Positions 34,627 through 43,295 of a DNA stretch of 64,000 nucleotides are shown in pieces. The DNA is from CP2-2F sp034436355 (GTDB lineage: Bacteria > Chloroflexota > Anaerolineae > Aggregatilineales > UBA2796). Position 1 is the stretch's first letter, and every line of letters starts with the position of its first letter. The notes under the pieces were generated by a model. The model ran no database searches and had not been told where the DNA came from. It saw nothing but the letters and a program-made list of their open reading frames with translations. A program made the position numbers and the translations under genes. The stretch lies in contig DAOTVQ010000005.1 in assembly GCA_034436355.1 (NCBI GenBank), forward strand, positions 21,267 through 85,266, in the 5' to 3' direction.

Positions 34627-36375
34627 CTAGGTGTTGATCAGCCCCACCACACGATACATGCTCAATGCTTCTTCATGTGGCTCTAGGGCGCGGCGCGGTG
34701 TGGCGGGTTCTACCTGAATATAACGCCCAATGCGTTCATAGGTTGCGGCGCTGATGACAACCGCGCTGCCGGCTGCCAACTCTTGCAGATATTTGGCGGT
34801 TTGCACAGTGGTGCCAATGGCAGTGAACTCTTTACGGCGTGGGCTGCCAACGTTACCAAGCACCGATAAGCCGCTGTGAACGCCAATGCCATATTCAAGG
34901 CAGTAATCAGGCGGCAATGCCGCGTGCAACACCCGCACATCTTCCAGCAGTTTCAGCGCAGCCTTCACCGCTTGCAAGGCGTGATCCTCGGATGGGTTAA
35001 ATTGCGTGTTGAACAAGCCAACTGCCGCGTCGCCCATATACTTATCCACAATGCCACCGAAGGCCTCGATAGCACCACTGCTCACCGCCAGATATTGGTT
35101 GATGACCAGCATGAGTTCTTCCGGCGGCAGTTGCTCACTGAACGCAGTGAAGCCGCGCACATCACAGAAAAGCACGCTGATCTCGCGTTCTACACCGCTT
35201 AGTTCCAGCTCATCAATTGCCTGAATACTATCGGCAGCGGGCAAATAGCGGCGCACTGCGTTGAGTGTTGCCTGCTGCTGCTTGAGTATAGTTAGATCGT
35301 CTAGCACAATGGCAACGCCCTGTGTGGATTGCGATTCATCACGGAAAGGGCTGAGGCGCAGCGTGAGGTTAATCTGCCCGCGTCGCGCCAGAACAGGCTC
35401 AACTTCAATCGTTTGTTCGAGGTTGTGTGTGCGGACTTCCGCCACCAGTTGCTGAAAGCCTTCGTAGAGCGTTGGCAGCACTGCCCAGAGCGGCTTCCCT
35501 TGTGTATACTGACGTTCAATATCCAAAATGCGCGCCGCCGCCTCGTTGATGAGCATGATCACATCGTGATCATCAGCGGTAATCACACCGCTAGCAATCG
35601 AGGCAAACACATTGTCCATAAAATCGCGGATAGCGGTCACTTCAGCAAGGGCAGCGCGTACGTCATCGAAGAGGCGCGCATTTTCAATGGCGATGGCAGC
35701 CTGATTAGCAAACGCCGAGACAAGACGCTGATCCTGATCGGTGAACACCGCGTGCATAGCACGGTTATCTACATAAATGGCGCCGATAACCTGCCCTTTC
35801 AGCTTGAGCGGTACGCACAGCAGACTCCGCAAGCGCAGGTCAAAAACGCTCTCGGCATCGGCAAAGCGCGGATCATCTTGCGCGTTTGTGGTTAGGATCG
35901 GCATACCCTCTTCGACCACACCCTGAATAACCGTGCGGCTAATATTCATCTCCTCAGCTTCCAGATCACTTTGGTTGATCTTGCGCGCCACGCTGATCTC
36001 GAATTGACCACTCTTATAGTTTTGCAGCATGATGAAGCCGCGCTCAGCGTTGGTGAGTGTGATCACGGTATCAATCACGTCATTCAGAACCTGATCGAGG
36101 CGCAGCTTGGAGTTGATCACCTGTGCCGTGCGAGCCAGCTGGCGCAACTGCTGCAACTCAACGCCGCTATCGGAAGCAAGCTGCGAAAATGCGTATAGAT
36201 CAGCACTTACTTTTTCAAGGTTCTGCAGCGGTTCGATGGGCAGATCTATTTCGCGCTGGGCAAGCAGTTCGCGCTGGGTGTGGAGTGCTTGAGCAAGATC
36301 AGCAGTGAGGCGGTGCAGCCGTTGTAGCTTTTGGCGTACAGATTCCTGTTTTTCACGGTTAATTGGTGTCGTCAT
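34627..36375 (-). CDS. GAF-PAS-class III adenylate/guanylate cyclase
   Basis: A 582-residue soluble sensor. An N-terminal coiled coil (about 1-75) leads to a GAF domain (about 90-240, with VLNDVIDTVITLTNAERGF), a PAS domain (about 260-370) and a class III cyclase domain from about 400. Both metal-binding aspartates appear intact, in LFCDVRGFTAF and DKYMGDAAVGLFN. It would make cAMP or cGMP in response to a GAF or PAS ligand. ATG 36375 lies four bases after the stop of its paralogue, so both are co-transcribed. An upstream start at 36516 lies inside the paralogue and is rejected. The regulated targets are not in the window. Confidence 0.86.
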   Translation of the reverse strand: MTTPINREKQESVRQKLQRLHRLTADLAQALHTQRELLAQREIDLPIEPLQNLEKVSADLYAFSQLASDSGVELQQLRQLARTAQVINSKLRLDQVLNDVIDTVITLTNAERGFIMLQNYKSGQFEISVARKINQSDLEAEEMNISRTVIQGVVEEGMPILTTNAQDDPRFADAESVFDLRLRSLLCVPLKLKGQVIGAIYVDNRAMHAVFTDQDQRLVSAFANQAAIAIENARLFDDVRAALAEVTAIRDFMDNVFASIASGVITADDHDVIMLINEAAARILDIERQYTQGKPLWAVLPTLYEGFQQLVAEVRTHNLEQTIEVEPVLARRGQINLTLRLSPFRDESQSTQGVAIVLDDLTILKQQQATLNAVRRYLPAADSIQAIDELELSGVEREISVLFCDVRGFTAFSEQLPPEELMLVINQYLAVSSGAIEAFGGIVDKYMGDAAVGLFNTQFNPSEDHALQAVKAALKLLEDVRVLHAALPPDYCLEYGIGVHSGLSVLGNVGSPRRKEFTAIGTTVQTAKYLQELAAGSAVVISAATYERIGRYIQVEPATPRRALEPHEEALSMYRVVGLINT

Positions 36376-36379
36376 AGGG

Positions 36380-38137
36380 CTAGGCATCCTCACGATAGAA
36401 GCGGTAAACCTGCAAAGGCTCACGCCGATTCTTGACAAAAAGTTGTTCTCGGCTGCGGAGTGTGAGGCGTGGAATCTGGCTGAGGACGGCAGCGCAGGCT
36501 TGATAGGTTGCTTCACTGATCACAATCTCGCCATCTTGGGCGTTTTCCAGCAAGCGGTGCGCCGAATTGATTGAGTCGCCAACGGCGGTGAATTCACGGC
36601 GGGTCGTGCTGCCAACGTTACCAAGCGTTGCGATGCCCGTGTTGATGCCAATACGGAAATAGCGCACGCCGACCGGTTCGCCAAACTGTGCATAGAGCGC
36701 ACGGAAATCATTCGCCATATCGAGGGCAGCCAACACAGCGCGCAATGCGTGATCGTCACTTGGGTTTAACTGTGTGTTGAATAAGCCGAGAATCTCATTC
36801 GCCATGTATTTATCTATGATGCCACTACGCTGTGTGATCGCATCAGCAGCAACAGTTAGGTAGCGATTGAGATACGCCATCAGTTCACGCGGCGTTAGAT
36901 GCTGTGGAAAGCGCTTAAAGTTACGCACATCCACAAATAGCGCTGTGACAATGCGCCGTTCACCACCTAAGCCAAGCGCTTCAATGCTGCGGATGTTATC
37001 CACCATTGCCGGCGTCAGGTAGCGCCGCACGGTGTTCAGTTGGTTTTCGCGCTGCTTCTGTTCGGTGAGATCGTCCACCACAATTGCCACACCTTCGGTT
37101 TGCCCTTCGGCGTTCCGCAGCGGACTCAAGCTGATGCTTAGGCTTAGCGTACCTTTGCCTGCCACTTCAACTTCGACCTCAACAGACTCGGACATGCCGT
37201 CCTCACGAATAGCCTGAAGTGTCTCGGCAGGGATTAATTCCCACACTTGCCAAAGTCGTTTGCCAAGGCAGGCTTCTGCCTCAAGGTTCAAAGTGCGGCA
37301 GGCAGCAGGATTCATCGTGGTGATGCAATCTTGGGCATCTGTGGTGATGACACCGCTGGCAATTGAAGCGAAGACGTTGCTCAGCAAGTTACGCATGGCA
37401 GTGATGTTGGCAAGGTTAGCACGCAGTGTTTCGTAAAGGCGTGCATTTTCGATGGCAACTGCGGATTGGTTAGCAAAGTTTTGCAGCAGTTGCAGCTCTT
37501 GTTCAGCAAACATGCCCGTCTTAACGCGGTTATCGGCATAAATGACGCCGGTGACTGTCTCTTTAAGCAGCAGCGGCACACACACAATGCTGCGAAGCCC
37601 GTGCCGAATAATGCTCTGCTGCGAGTCGAAGCGCTCATCGGCACCGGCATCCGTTGTGATGATTGGGACACCTGTCCGCGCCACATCTGCCACAATGGTG
37701 CGGCTGATGATGAATTCATTCTCCATCAGGGTGCGGTGTTCAATGTTGCGCGCAATGGTGAACTCTAGTTCGCCGCTGTGTGGGTTATGCAGCATCAGGT
37801 AGCCGCGTTCGGCACGCGTTAGCGCGATGACGGTGTCCATCACTTCGTTTAGCACATCGTTCAGGTCAAGCGTAGAGTTAATCAGCTCAGCCATGCGCCC
37901 TAATTCGCGCAAACGGTTGACTTCACGGGCGGCTTCTTCATAGGTATTGAGAGAGGCTTCTAGATCAGTGCGCGCTTGCTGAATGCCATTCAGCGTGCCA
38001 GGTGGCAGGCTCATGCCGCGCCGCTGCAAAACGGCGCGCTGCTGGCGGAACTGCCCTTCAAGCACATCAAGCGCTTTGATCAGGCGCTGAAGTTCGAGTG
38101 TCTCGGTGGTACGAACGGTGCTGGTTGCTTCCGACAT
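36380..38137 (-). CDS. GAF-PAS-cyclase paralogue with altered metal site
   Basis: A 585-residue paralogue of the following gene with the same order: coiled coil, GAF (about 85-235, VLNEVMDTVIALTRAERGY), PAS (about 255-365) and cyclase-like domain. The first metal Asp is kept in LFVDVRNFKRF, but the second motif reads DKYMANEILGLFN where its neighbour has DKYMGDAAVGLFN, so the Asp is Asn. It may be inactive alone, form a heterodimer with its neighbour or act only as a sensor. ATG 38137 has TTTGGA upstream and is preferred to TTG 38152. Confidence 0.84.
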   Translation of the reverse strand: MSEATSTVRTTETLELQRLIKALDVLEGQFRQQRAVLQRRGMSLPPGTLNGIQQARTDLEASLNTYEEAAREVNRLRELGRMAELINSTLDLNDVLNEVMDTVIALTRAERGYLMLHNPHSGELEFTIARNIEHRTLMENEFIISRTIVADVARTGVPIITTDAGADERFDSQQSIIRHGLRSIVCVPLLLKETVTGVIYADNRVKTGMFAEQELQLLQNFANQSAVAIENARLYETLRANLANITAMRNLLSNVFASIASGVITTDAQDCITTMNPAACRTLNLEAEACLGKRLWQVWELIPAETLQAIREDGMSESVEVEVEVAGKGTLSLSISLSPLRNAEGQTEGVAIVVDDLTEQKQRENQLNTVRRYLTPAMVDNIRSIEALGLGGERRIVTALFVDVRNFKRFPQHLTPRELMAYLNRYLTVAADAITQRSGIIDKYMANEILGLFNTQLNPSDDHALRAVLAALDMANDFRALYAQFGEPVGVRYFRIGINTGIATLGNVGSTTRREFTAVGDSINSAHRLLENAQDGEIVISEATYQACAAVLSQIPRLTLRSREQLFVKNRREPLQVYRFYREDA

Positions 38138-38168
38138 GGTCTGCCAATCCAAAGTTTGATAGGTTCAC

Positions 38169-38174
38169 AGTATA
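38169..38174 (-). promoter_or_regulatory. -10 TATACT for the cyclase operon
   Basis: TATACT on the minus strand (complement of AGTATA) lies about 32 bases before the ATG at 38137. The -35 is weak. Confidence 0.4.
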
Positions 38175-38704
38175 GCACAATTTTGGGTCAGACGGGGTCA
38201 CTTAAGACCTCTTCAGCAGAGGTCTATCCCGTCCACCTATTGTGTTGCTTTCATTAAACCATTGCAGGCGTTTGTTTTATACGTCTTTACTAACTTTTTA
38301 TGCGAATTTGCAGCGTTTTTACGCAAAATGCACACAAGCCTACAGTAATATACATTCAGTAAAGCTGTGCAGAGCGCGCATAGCACAACTGCCCTAAGAA
38401 AAGTGAGCTGCCTGTTCAGAACTTGGAAAAATGGTTTTAACACCCTTCAACTTTCCAAGTTTTTAGCAAGCTGCTCTACCATTCGAAAGGAGAAGCGCCG
38501 ATAAGCAACGCTAGAGAACATTAGCCACACACACATCGTGCTAGGGCAGTGCGCCTCAACTCATCCTTGCCCCACTAAAAGCCCTTGATCGGCTAACGTT
38601 TGCGGCTCAGCGCTTAAGTCAGCGGCGTTTAGACCACCCATTCTAGTGTTCCTAGAGTCTCAGGCTCACAGGATAATCTCTAAACCTACGCAGGAGTCAA
38701 TTCC
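38175..38704. other. AT-rich divergent intergenic region with two hairpins
   Basis: This 530-base gap separates the minus-strand cyclases from the WD40 gene and holds no convincing protein gene. AGACCTCT (38205-38212) pairs with AGAGGTCT (38218-38225) around a 5-base loop. AACTTGGAAA (38420-38429) pairs with TTTCCAAGTT (38452-38461), which is followed by TTT, like a terminator on the plus strand with no upstream gene. A short untranslated RNA ending near 38464 is possible. An AGGAG site at 38690-38694 serves the WD40 gene. Confidence 0.4.
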
Positions 38705-40168
38705 ATGAAGCAAACTTTATACAAGCTGTGCGCTGCCGTTATGGTTGTTGCATTGTTGATCAGTGGTCTTTCGATTGCAAACGCGCAAGGCGGCTCAACC
38801 ATTGTTGGGCGTGGTGGCATTCGCCATATGGCTGCCTCAGCCGATGGTAAGTATCTGGCTGTTGCCAGCACCATTGGCATTTGGTTATATGATGCAACCG
38901 ATGTGACGGCTGCACCGCGCTTTATCGGTGGGCATAGTGAAGAAGTGCAGCAGGTTACCTTTAGCCCCGATAGCACTAAACTTGCCTCTGCCAGCTTGGA
39001 TCGCACAGTCGGTGTTTGGGATGTGGAGAGCGGTGAGCGCCTAGAGACTTTTGAAGGTGTGCGTTCGGGCTTTTACAGCGTTGCCTACAGCCCTGATGGC
39101 AAGACTATCGCGGCGGGTACGGTTGACCAGAACACGATCCGCTTGTGGGATGCCGAGACGGGGCGCGCCGGCGGCATTTTGCAGGGACATCGTAACTTCC
39201 CTAACACGCTTGCCTTTAGCGCCGATGGTACACAACTTGCCTCTGGCTCTTCCGAGCAGAGCGTGCGTATTTGGGACGTTGAGGATGGCAGTGAACTGCG
39301 CTTGCTAGATGACATCAAGGCACGGGTGAACATCGTTGCCTACAGCCCTGATGGTTCGCTGTTGGCAGTCGGTGGCTCTGGTGGCAATGTGCTGCTCTAT
39401 GAGACGGGCGATTACACCGTCGTCCAGACCTTGGCAATGGAACGTGCGAACATTGGCAGCTTGGCTTTCAGCCCTGATGGTGAAACATTGGCAGTCGGTG
39501 CTGCTTTGAAAATCTTCCTGTGGGAAGTTTCGACAGGCAAGAACCTGACCAGCTTCGATGCACACCGCGGCTCGGTGATCAGCCTTGTTTTTAGCGCTGA
39601 TGGCAGCCAAATCATCAGCGGTGCCTTTGATAATGCCATTCGCGTCTTCAACGCCAACAACACCCGTGAAGTGGCACAAACACGCGCTGAACACGCCCGC
39701 GAACTGCTCTACACCACCTTCAGCGGTGATGGGCGTTTTAGCGCTTATGCCACCTCTGGCGATCCCTTCATCCGCCTTGTAACGCTCGCTGATGGCAGCA
39801 CGCAATTGATTGATAACACCAATACAACAACAGCGCTTGCCTTCAACGGCGACGCCAGCCTGTTGGCAGCTTCTTCCAGCGGCAATGTGATCCTCTACAG
39901 CACTGCAACGCTGCGTGCGGAAAATACCTTGCGCGCCAGCACGCAAACAAGTAGTATTTCAGCGCTTGCCTTCAACAGCGATAGCAGTCTGCTCGCAGTT
40001 GGTTACAGCCAAGGCGTCATCGTTATCTACAACGTAGCGAATGGGCGCACAATCAACGAATTGGTTGGGCATACGCAGACAGTGCGTTCACTCTCTTTCA
40101 GTGCCGATGATAAGACGCTCTACAGCACTTCCTCAGATGGTTCACTGCGAATTTGGTCGCTTGAGTAA
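38705..40168 (+). CDS. Secreted WD40-repeat protein with eleven repeats
   Basis: A 487-residue exported protein with a signal peptide ending near SIANAQ (residue 28). Eleven WD40-type blades follow with the pattern VxFSPDGxxLASxSxDxxVxxWD, including VTFSPDSTKLASASLD, LAFSADGTQLASGSSEQ and LSFSADDKTLYSTSSDGS, ending in LRIWSLE. Eleven is more than one seven-blade ring, so one and a half rings or an open 11-blade form are possible. The upstream AGGAG gives a clear start and a strong terminator follows at 40200. A cell-surface interaction scaffold is likely but the ligand is unknown. Confidence 0.88.
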   Translation: MKQTLYKLCAAVMVVALLISGLSIANAQGGSTIVGRGGIRHMAASADGKYLAVASTIGIWLYDATDVTAAPRFIGGHSEEVQQVTFSPDSTKLASASLDRTVGVWDVESGERLETFEGVRSGFYSVAYSPDGKTIAAGTVDQNTIRLWDAETGRAGGILQGHRNFPNTLAFSADGTQLASGSSEQSVRIWDVEDGSELRLLDDIKARVNIVAYSPDGSLLAVGGSGGNVLLYETGDYTVVQTLAMERANIGSLAFSPDGETLAVGAALKIFLWEVSTGKNLTSFDAHRGSVISLVFSADGSQIISGAFDNAIRVFNANNTREVAQTRAEHARELLYTTFSGDGRFSAYATSGDPFIRLVTLADGSTQLIDNTNTTTALAFNGDASLLAASSSGNVILYSTATLRAENTLRASTQTSSISALAFNSDSSLLAVGYSQGVIVIYNVANGRTINELVGHTQTVRSLSFSADDKTLYSTSSDGSLRIWSLE

Positions 40169-40199
40169 CCTTCAGCGCACTGCGTAAGTGATACGCACG

Positions 40200-40234
40200 A
40201 GGCAGCCTGCCGCAAGTGTGCAGGCTGCCTTTTT
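40200..40234 (+). terminator. Rho-independent terminator of the WD40 gene
   Basis: AGGCAGCCTGC (40200-40210) pairs perfectly with GCAGGCTGCCT (40220-40230) around a 9-base loop and runs into five T. Confidence 0.92.
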
Positions 40235-40338
40235 GATCTCCGCTCAACATTCGCAGCGCCTGATCCCTGTGCGCCGATGTTAGGGTATGCTAAAGTTACA
40301 CTAAAAAGACACACCCAAGTCCCTGAGGTTCACGCCCC

Positions 40339-40740
40339 ATGACGCACCTATTGCGCGCTGCTCTGCTGATCCTGTGCGCGCTGTTTTTGGCAAGTTGTCG
40401 CCAATCTGCCCAACCAACTGCCACACCCGATCCCGACATTCAACTAGAGTGGCTGCCCGCCGATAAACCCTTTCGCGTCGGCTTGGATGCCCTGATCTTC
40501 ACCCTGAAAAACGCCAAAGCTGAACCAATTCGCGGCGCGCTGATCGAGGTGCGCGGCGATATGAATCATGCTGGCATGGTGCCTGTGGATGGCAGGGCAG
40601 AAGGCGGCACCGATGACGGACGTTACGTCGTGCCGTTTGAATGGACGATGGGCGGCGATTGGATACTCACCGTGCGCGCCACCCTGCCCGATGGACGCAG
40701 CACACAGCGCCGCTATGAAGTCCAGGTGCGCGCCCAATGA
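40339..40740 (+). CDS. FixH/YtkA-like lipoprotein
   Basis: A 133-residue lipoprotein. The signal peptide ends in a lipobox LASC (Cys near residue 21), giving a membrane anchor. The rest is one beta-sandwich of the YtkA/FixH type: FRVGLDALIFTLKNAKAEPI, IEVRGDMNHAGMVPV and WTMGGDWILTVRATLPDG. Such domains occur with copper handling and cbb3-type oxidase assembly, and MNHAGM could bind copper. It overlaps the next polyferredoxin membrane gene by four bases (ATGA), which supports a shared redox or metal role. Confidence 0.85.
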   Translation: MTHLLRAALLILCALFLASCRQSAQPTATPDPDIQLEWLPADKPFRVGLDALIFTLKNAKAEPIRGALIEVRGDMNHAGMVPVDGRAEGGTDDGRYVVPFEWTMGGDWILTVRATLPDGRSTQRRYEVQVRAQ

Positions 40741-42242
40741 GCCGAGATACACGCCTTTACAGCCCACCGCTAGATGCCCTGCGCCTGCCGCTGATCGGGC
40801 GCTTGCTTAAGGCGCGGCACGGGCGCTTGCTCTTGCAAATACCGCTGTTGCTTACGGCAGCCCTGCTCACCTATGATGGCTTCACTGGTGAACAGATTGC
40901 CTCGCGCAATTTGGCGACGGTTGGCGCGTGGGTGCATTATCGCGGCTTGGTGATCCTCGCCCTGCTGCTAGCGGGTAATCTGTTTTGCATGGGCTGCCCG
41001 TTCACGCTGCCGCGCACGCTTGCCAAGCGCTTAGCAGGCAGCGGCAAACGCTTTCCGCGCCTGCTGCGGAACAAATGGCTTGCCATTGGCGGCTTGTTCC
41101 TCATCTTCTGGCTGTATGAAGTCACCGACATGTGGGCGAGTCCGCTGCTGACGGCGTGGCTGATCGTCGCCTACTTTGTGGCGTCCTTCGTCTTGGAACT
41201 CATCTTCACAGAATCGCCCTTTTGTAAATATATTTGCCCGTTAGGCGCCTTTAACTTTGCCTACAGCACGCTCTCGCCACTACAAATTGGCGTGCGCGAT
41301 GCTAAGACGTGCCAAACTTGCGTGGGCAAAGAATGCATCAACGGCAGCTACAGCGCGCAGCCCGTCATTTTGGTTGATCAAATTGGCGAACGTCCGCCTA
41401 TTCAGCACGATCAGCGCGGCGTGCTTGGCTGCGGCACGCTGCTCTATGCGCCGCAGATGAAAAGCAACATGGATTGCACTTTCTGCCTTGATTGTGCGCG
41501 TGCCTGCCCACACGATAACGTGATCCTAGCTGTGCGCTCGCCCGCCCGCGAACTGCGCCAGCCGCGCACGCTGCCCAGACGCTGGGACGTGAACTTTTTG
41601 CTGGTAGCGCTGGCATTCATGGGCATTGTGAACGCCTTCGGCATGGTGCCGCCCGTTTATGCCCTGCTGCGCGACCTAGCGTTAGCGCTCGGCACAAACG
41701 CCGAATGGCTGCTGCTGCTGATCGTGTTCTTCGTCGGCAGCATTGCACTGCCCGCGCTGCTCAGCATTGGCGCGGCGTGGCTGGCAAACCTGCTAACAGA
41801 CAAAAAGCGCCGTCCCCACCTGCTGCGCGATACCTTCGCCGCCTTTGCGCCCGCCTTCGTGCCGATTGGCGCGGGCATTTGGGCGGCACACTACGGCTTT
41901 CATTTCATCATCGGCGCGCTGACGATCATCCCTGTCTTTCACAACTTTTTGCTTGATCACAGCATTACGCTTTTCGGTACGCAAGTGAATTGGCAGCTGG
42001 GCGGCATTGCTGATGTGGAACAGTTCGCCATTGTTCAGGTGATCTTGTTAATCGGCGGTTATCTTGCCAGTTTGCTGTTGGCACGGCGCATTGCAGTGCG
42101 CGAGTATGGCGCGGCGCGCTCACAATTGGCGTTCCTGCCCTATGCGCTGCTCTTTTTGGCGCTGCTGCTGGCAGCCTTTTTCATCTTCAGCCAGCCGATG
42201 GAAATGCGCGGCACTGCCGAACTAGACGGCTTGTTTCATTAG
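40737..42242 (+). CDS. Polyferredoxin membrane protein (NapH/CcoG/NosR-like)
   Basis: A 501-residue membrane protein with about ten hydrophobic segments. Cysteine motifs are CMGCPF (about residue 84), CKYICPLGAF (about 162), CQTCVGKEC (about 192) and CTFCLDCARACP (about 247), the last a full 4Fe-4S ferredoxin signature. The arrangement resembles NapH, CcoG or the C-terminal half of NosR, which move electrons through the membrane to a periplasmic enzyme or help copper-oxidase assembly. Four hydrophobic segments follow the iron-sulfur part, more than in NapH. Coupled to the FixH-like lipoprotein upstream. Partner enzyme not in the window. Confidence 0.86.
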   Translation: MSRDTRLYSPPLDALRLPLIGRLLKARHGRLLLQIPLLLTAALLTYDGFTGEQIASRNLATVGAWVHYRGLVILALLLAGNLFCMGCPFTLPRTLAKRLAGSGKRFPRLLRNKWLAIGGLFLIFWLYEVTDMWASPLLTAWLIVAYFVASFVLELIFTESPFCKYICPLGAFNFAYSTLSPLQIGVRDAKTCQTCVGKECINGSYSAQPVILVDQIGERPPIQHDQRGVLGCGTLLYAPQMKSNMDCTFCLDCARACPHDNVILAVRSPARELRQPRTLPRRWDVNFLLVALAFMGIVNAFGMVPPVYALLRDLALALGTNAEWLLLLIVFFVGSIALPALLSIGAAWLANLLTDKKRRPHLLRDTFAAFAPAFVPIGAGIWAAHYGFHFIIGALTIIPVFHNFLLDHSITLFGTQVNWQLGGIADVEQFAIVQVILLIGGYLASLLLARRIAVREYGAARSQLAFLPYALLFLALLLAAFFIFSQPMEMRGTAELDGLFH

Positions 42243-43063
42243 GTGTCGGCTTGTTGTGGTGTGCCGATCCACTGCATCGGCTTGCCATCACCGCCGCGCC
42301 GCAGCATAACGATTTCCGCCATGATGCTCAGGGCGATCTCTTGTGGCGTCTCGGCGTTCAGTTCCAAGCCAATCGGCGCACGCACACGGGCAAGCTGCTC
42401 ACGGCTGATGCCGCGTTCTTCCAGCGCTTTCACGGTCAGCGCCCAACGGCGGCGGCTGCCAATCAAACCGATGTAGGGGATGGGTGCATTCAGCAGCGTT
42501 GGGAAAAGCTGTTCATCAATCGGCAGCCCGCGAGTGACGGCTGCCACGTAGGTTTGCGGCGTGTGCGGAATGCGAGCTGCAACCTCGTGCGGTGGCGCAA
42601 CAATGTAGCCGTGCATGTTCGGAATATGCTCAGGGCTGCACAGATCAGCGCGGTCATCGCTGACCAGCACGCGGAAGCCAAGCCACTTGCCCAACTCTGC
42701 CAGCGCCTTACCCACATGCCCACAGCCGATGACCACCAAGGTTGGCAGTACGCCGTAAGGCTCTACGAAAATATCCGCGCTGCCGCCGCATACGCCCGGA
42801 TCACCATCGCGCAGATCGTTCAGCGTGTAGCTGACCATGCGTGGCTGCCCATCGGCAAGGGCTGCCAAGCCATCCTGAATAACGCGCCCCTCCATCGCGC
42901 CGCCGCCAACCGTGCCTACAATCTTCCCATCGCTGTAGATGAGCATTTTGCTGCCGGCGTGGCGCGGCATCGAGCCTTGCGTGCGGATGACGGTTGCCAG
43001 CGCGACGGCGTTGCCCGCTTGCTGTGCCTGATAAAGTGCTTCGAGTATGTTTTGTTCGTCCAT
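42239..43063 (-). CDS. XdhC/CoxF-family molybdenum-enzyme maturation protein
   Basis: A 274-residue protein of the XdhC/CoxI family. The N-terminal domain contains TVIRTQGSMPRHAGSKML, GTVGGGAMEG and the conserved Cys in GVCGGSADIFVEP. The C-terminal Rossmann domain contains VVIGCGHVGKALAELG, SDDRADLCSPE and IGLIGSRRR. Family members sulfurate or insert molybdenum cofactor into xanthine dehydrogenase-type enzymes. No molybdenum hydroxylase is present nearby. Its stop overlaps that of the convergent polyferredoxin gene by four bases. Confidence 0.9.
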   Translation of the reverse strand: MDEQNILEALYQAQQAGNAVALATVIRTQGSMPRHAGSKMLIYSDGKIVGTVGGGAMEGRVIQDGLAALADGQPRMVSYTLNDLRDGDPGVCGGSADIFVEPYGVLPTLVVIGCGHVGKALAELGKWLGFRVLVSDDRADLCSPEHIPNMHGYIVAPPHEVAARIPHTPQTYVAAVTRGLPIDEQLFPTLLNAPIPYIGLIGSRRRWALTVKALEERGISREQLARVRAPIGLELNAETPQEIALSIMAEIVMLRRGGDGKPMQWIGTPQQADT

Positions 43064-43295
43064 AAAGAGTTGCCCTGCTTGAAGGCGGTTGATTGCAGGT
43101 AATTTTAGGGCATCAGGGCGGAAAGCACCACAGCTCCTTCTGAGCGCTAACCTTAGATCACACCGAGTGTACCCGCGCTGACAGCCACCGAGTCACACTG
43201 CATTTATGAATCCCTTGACACACCCTTAACTTGACAACCGCCGCCGACGCGCTATGCTCAGTGTGAGTGCCGTGCTGCACAGGGAGTGAACAAAC

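Noticed and set aside
39305..39946. Minus-strand open frame of 213 codons with repeat-like sequence
   Set aside because: The repetition is the mirror of the WD40 repeats on the plus strand and there is no start context.
43064..43285. CRISPR, tRNA or riboswitch in intergenic gaps
   Set aside because: No spaced direct repeats, no cloverleaf with a TTCGA loop and no cobalamin-type leader were found here or in the other gaps.
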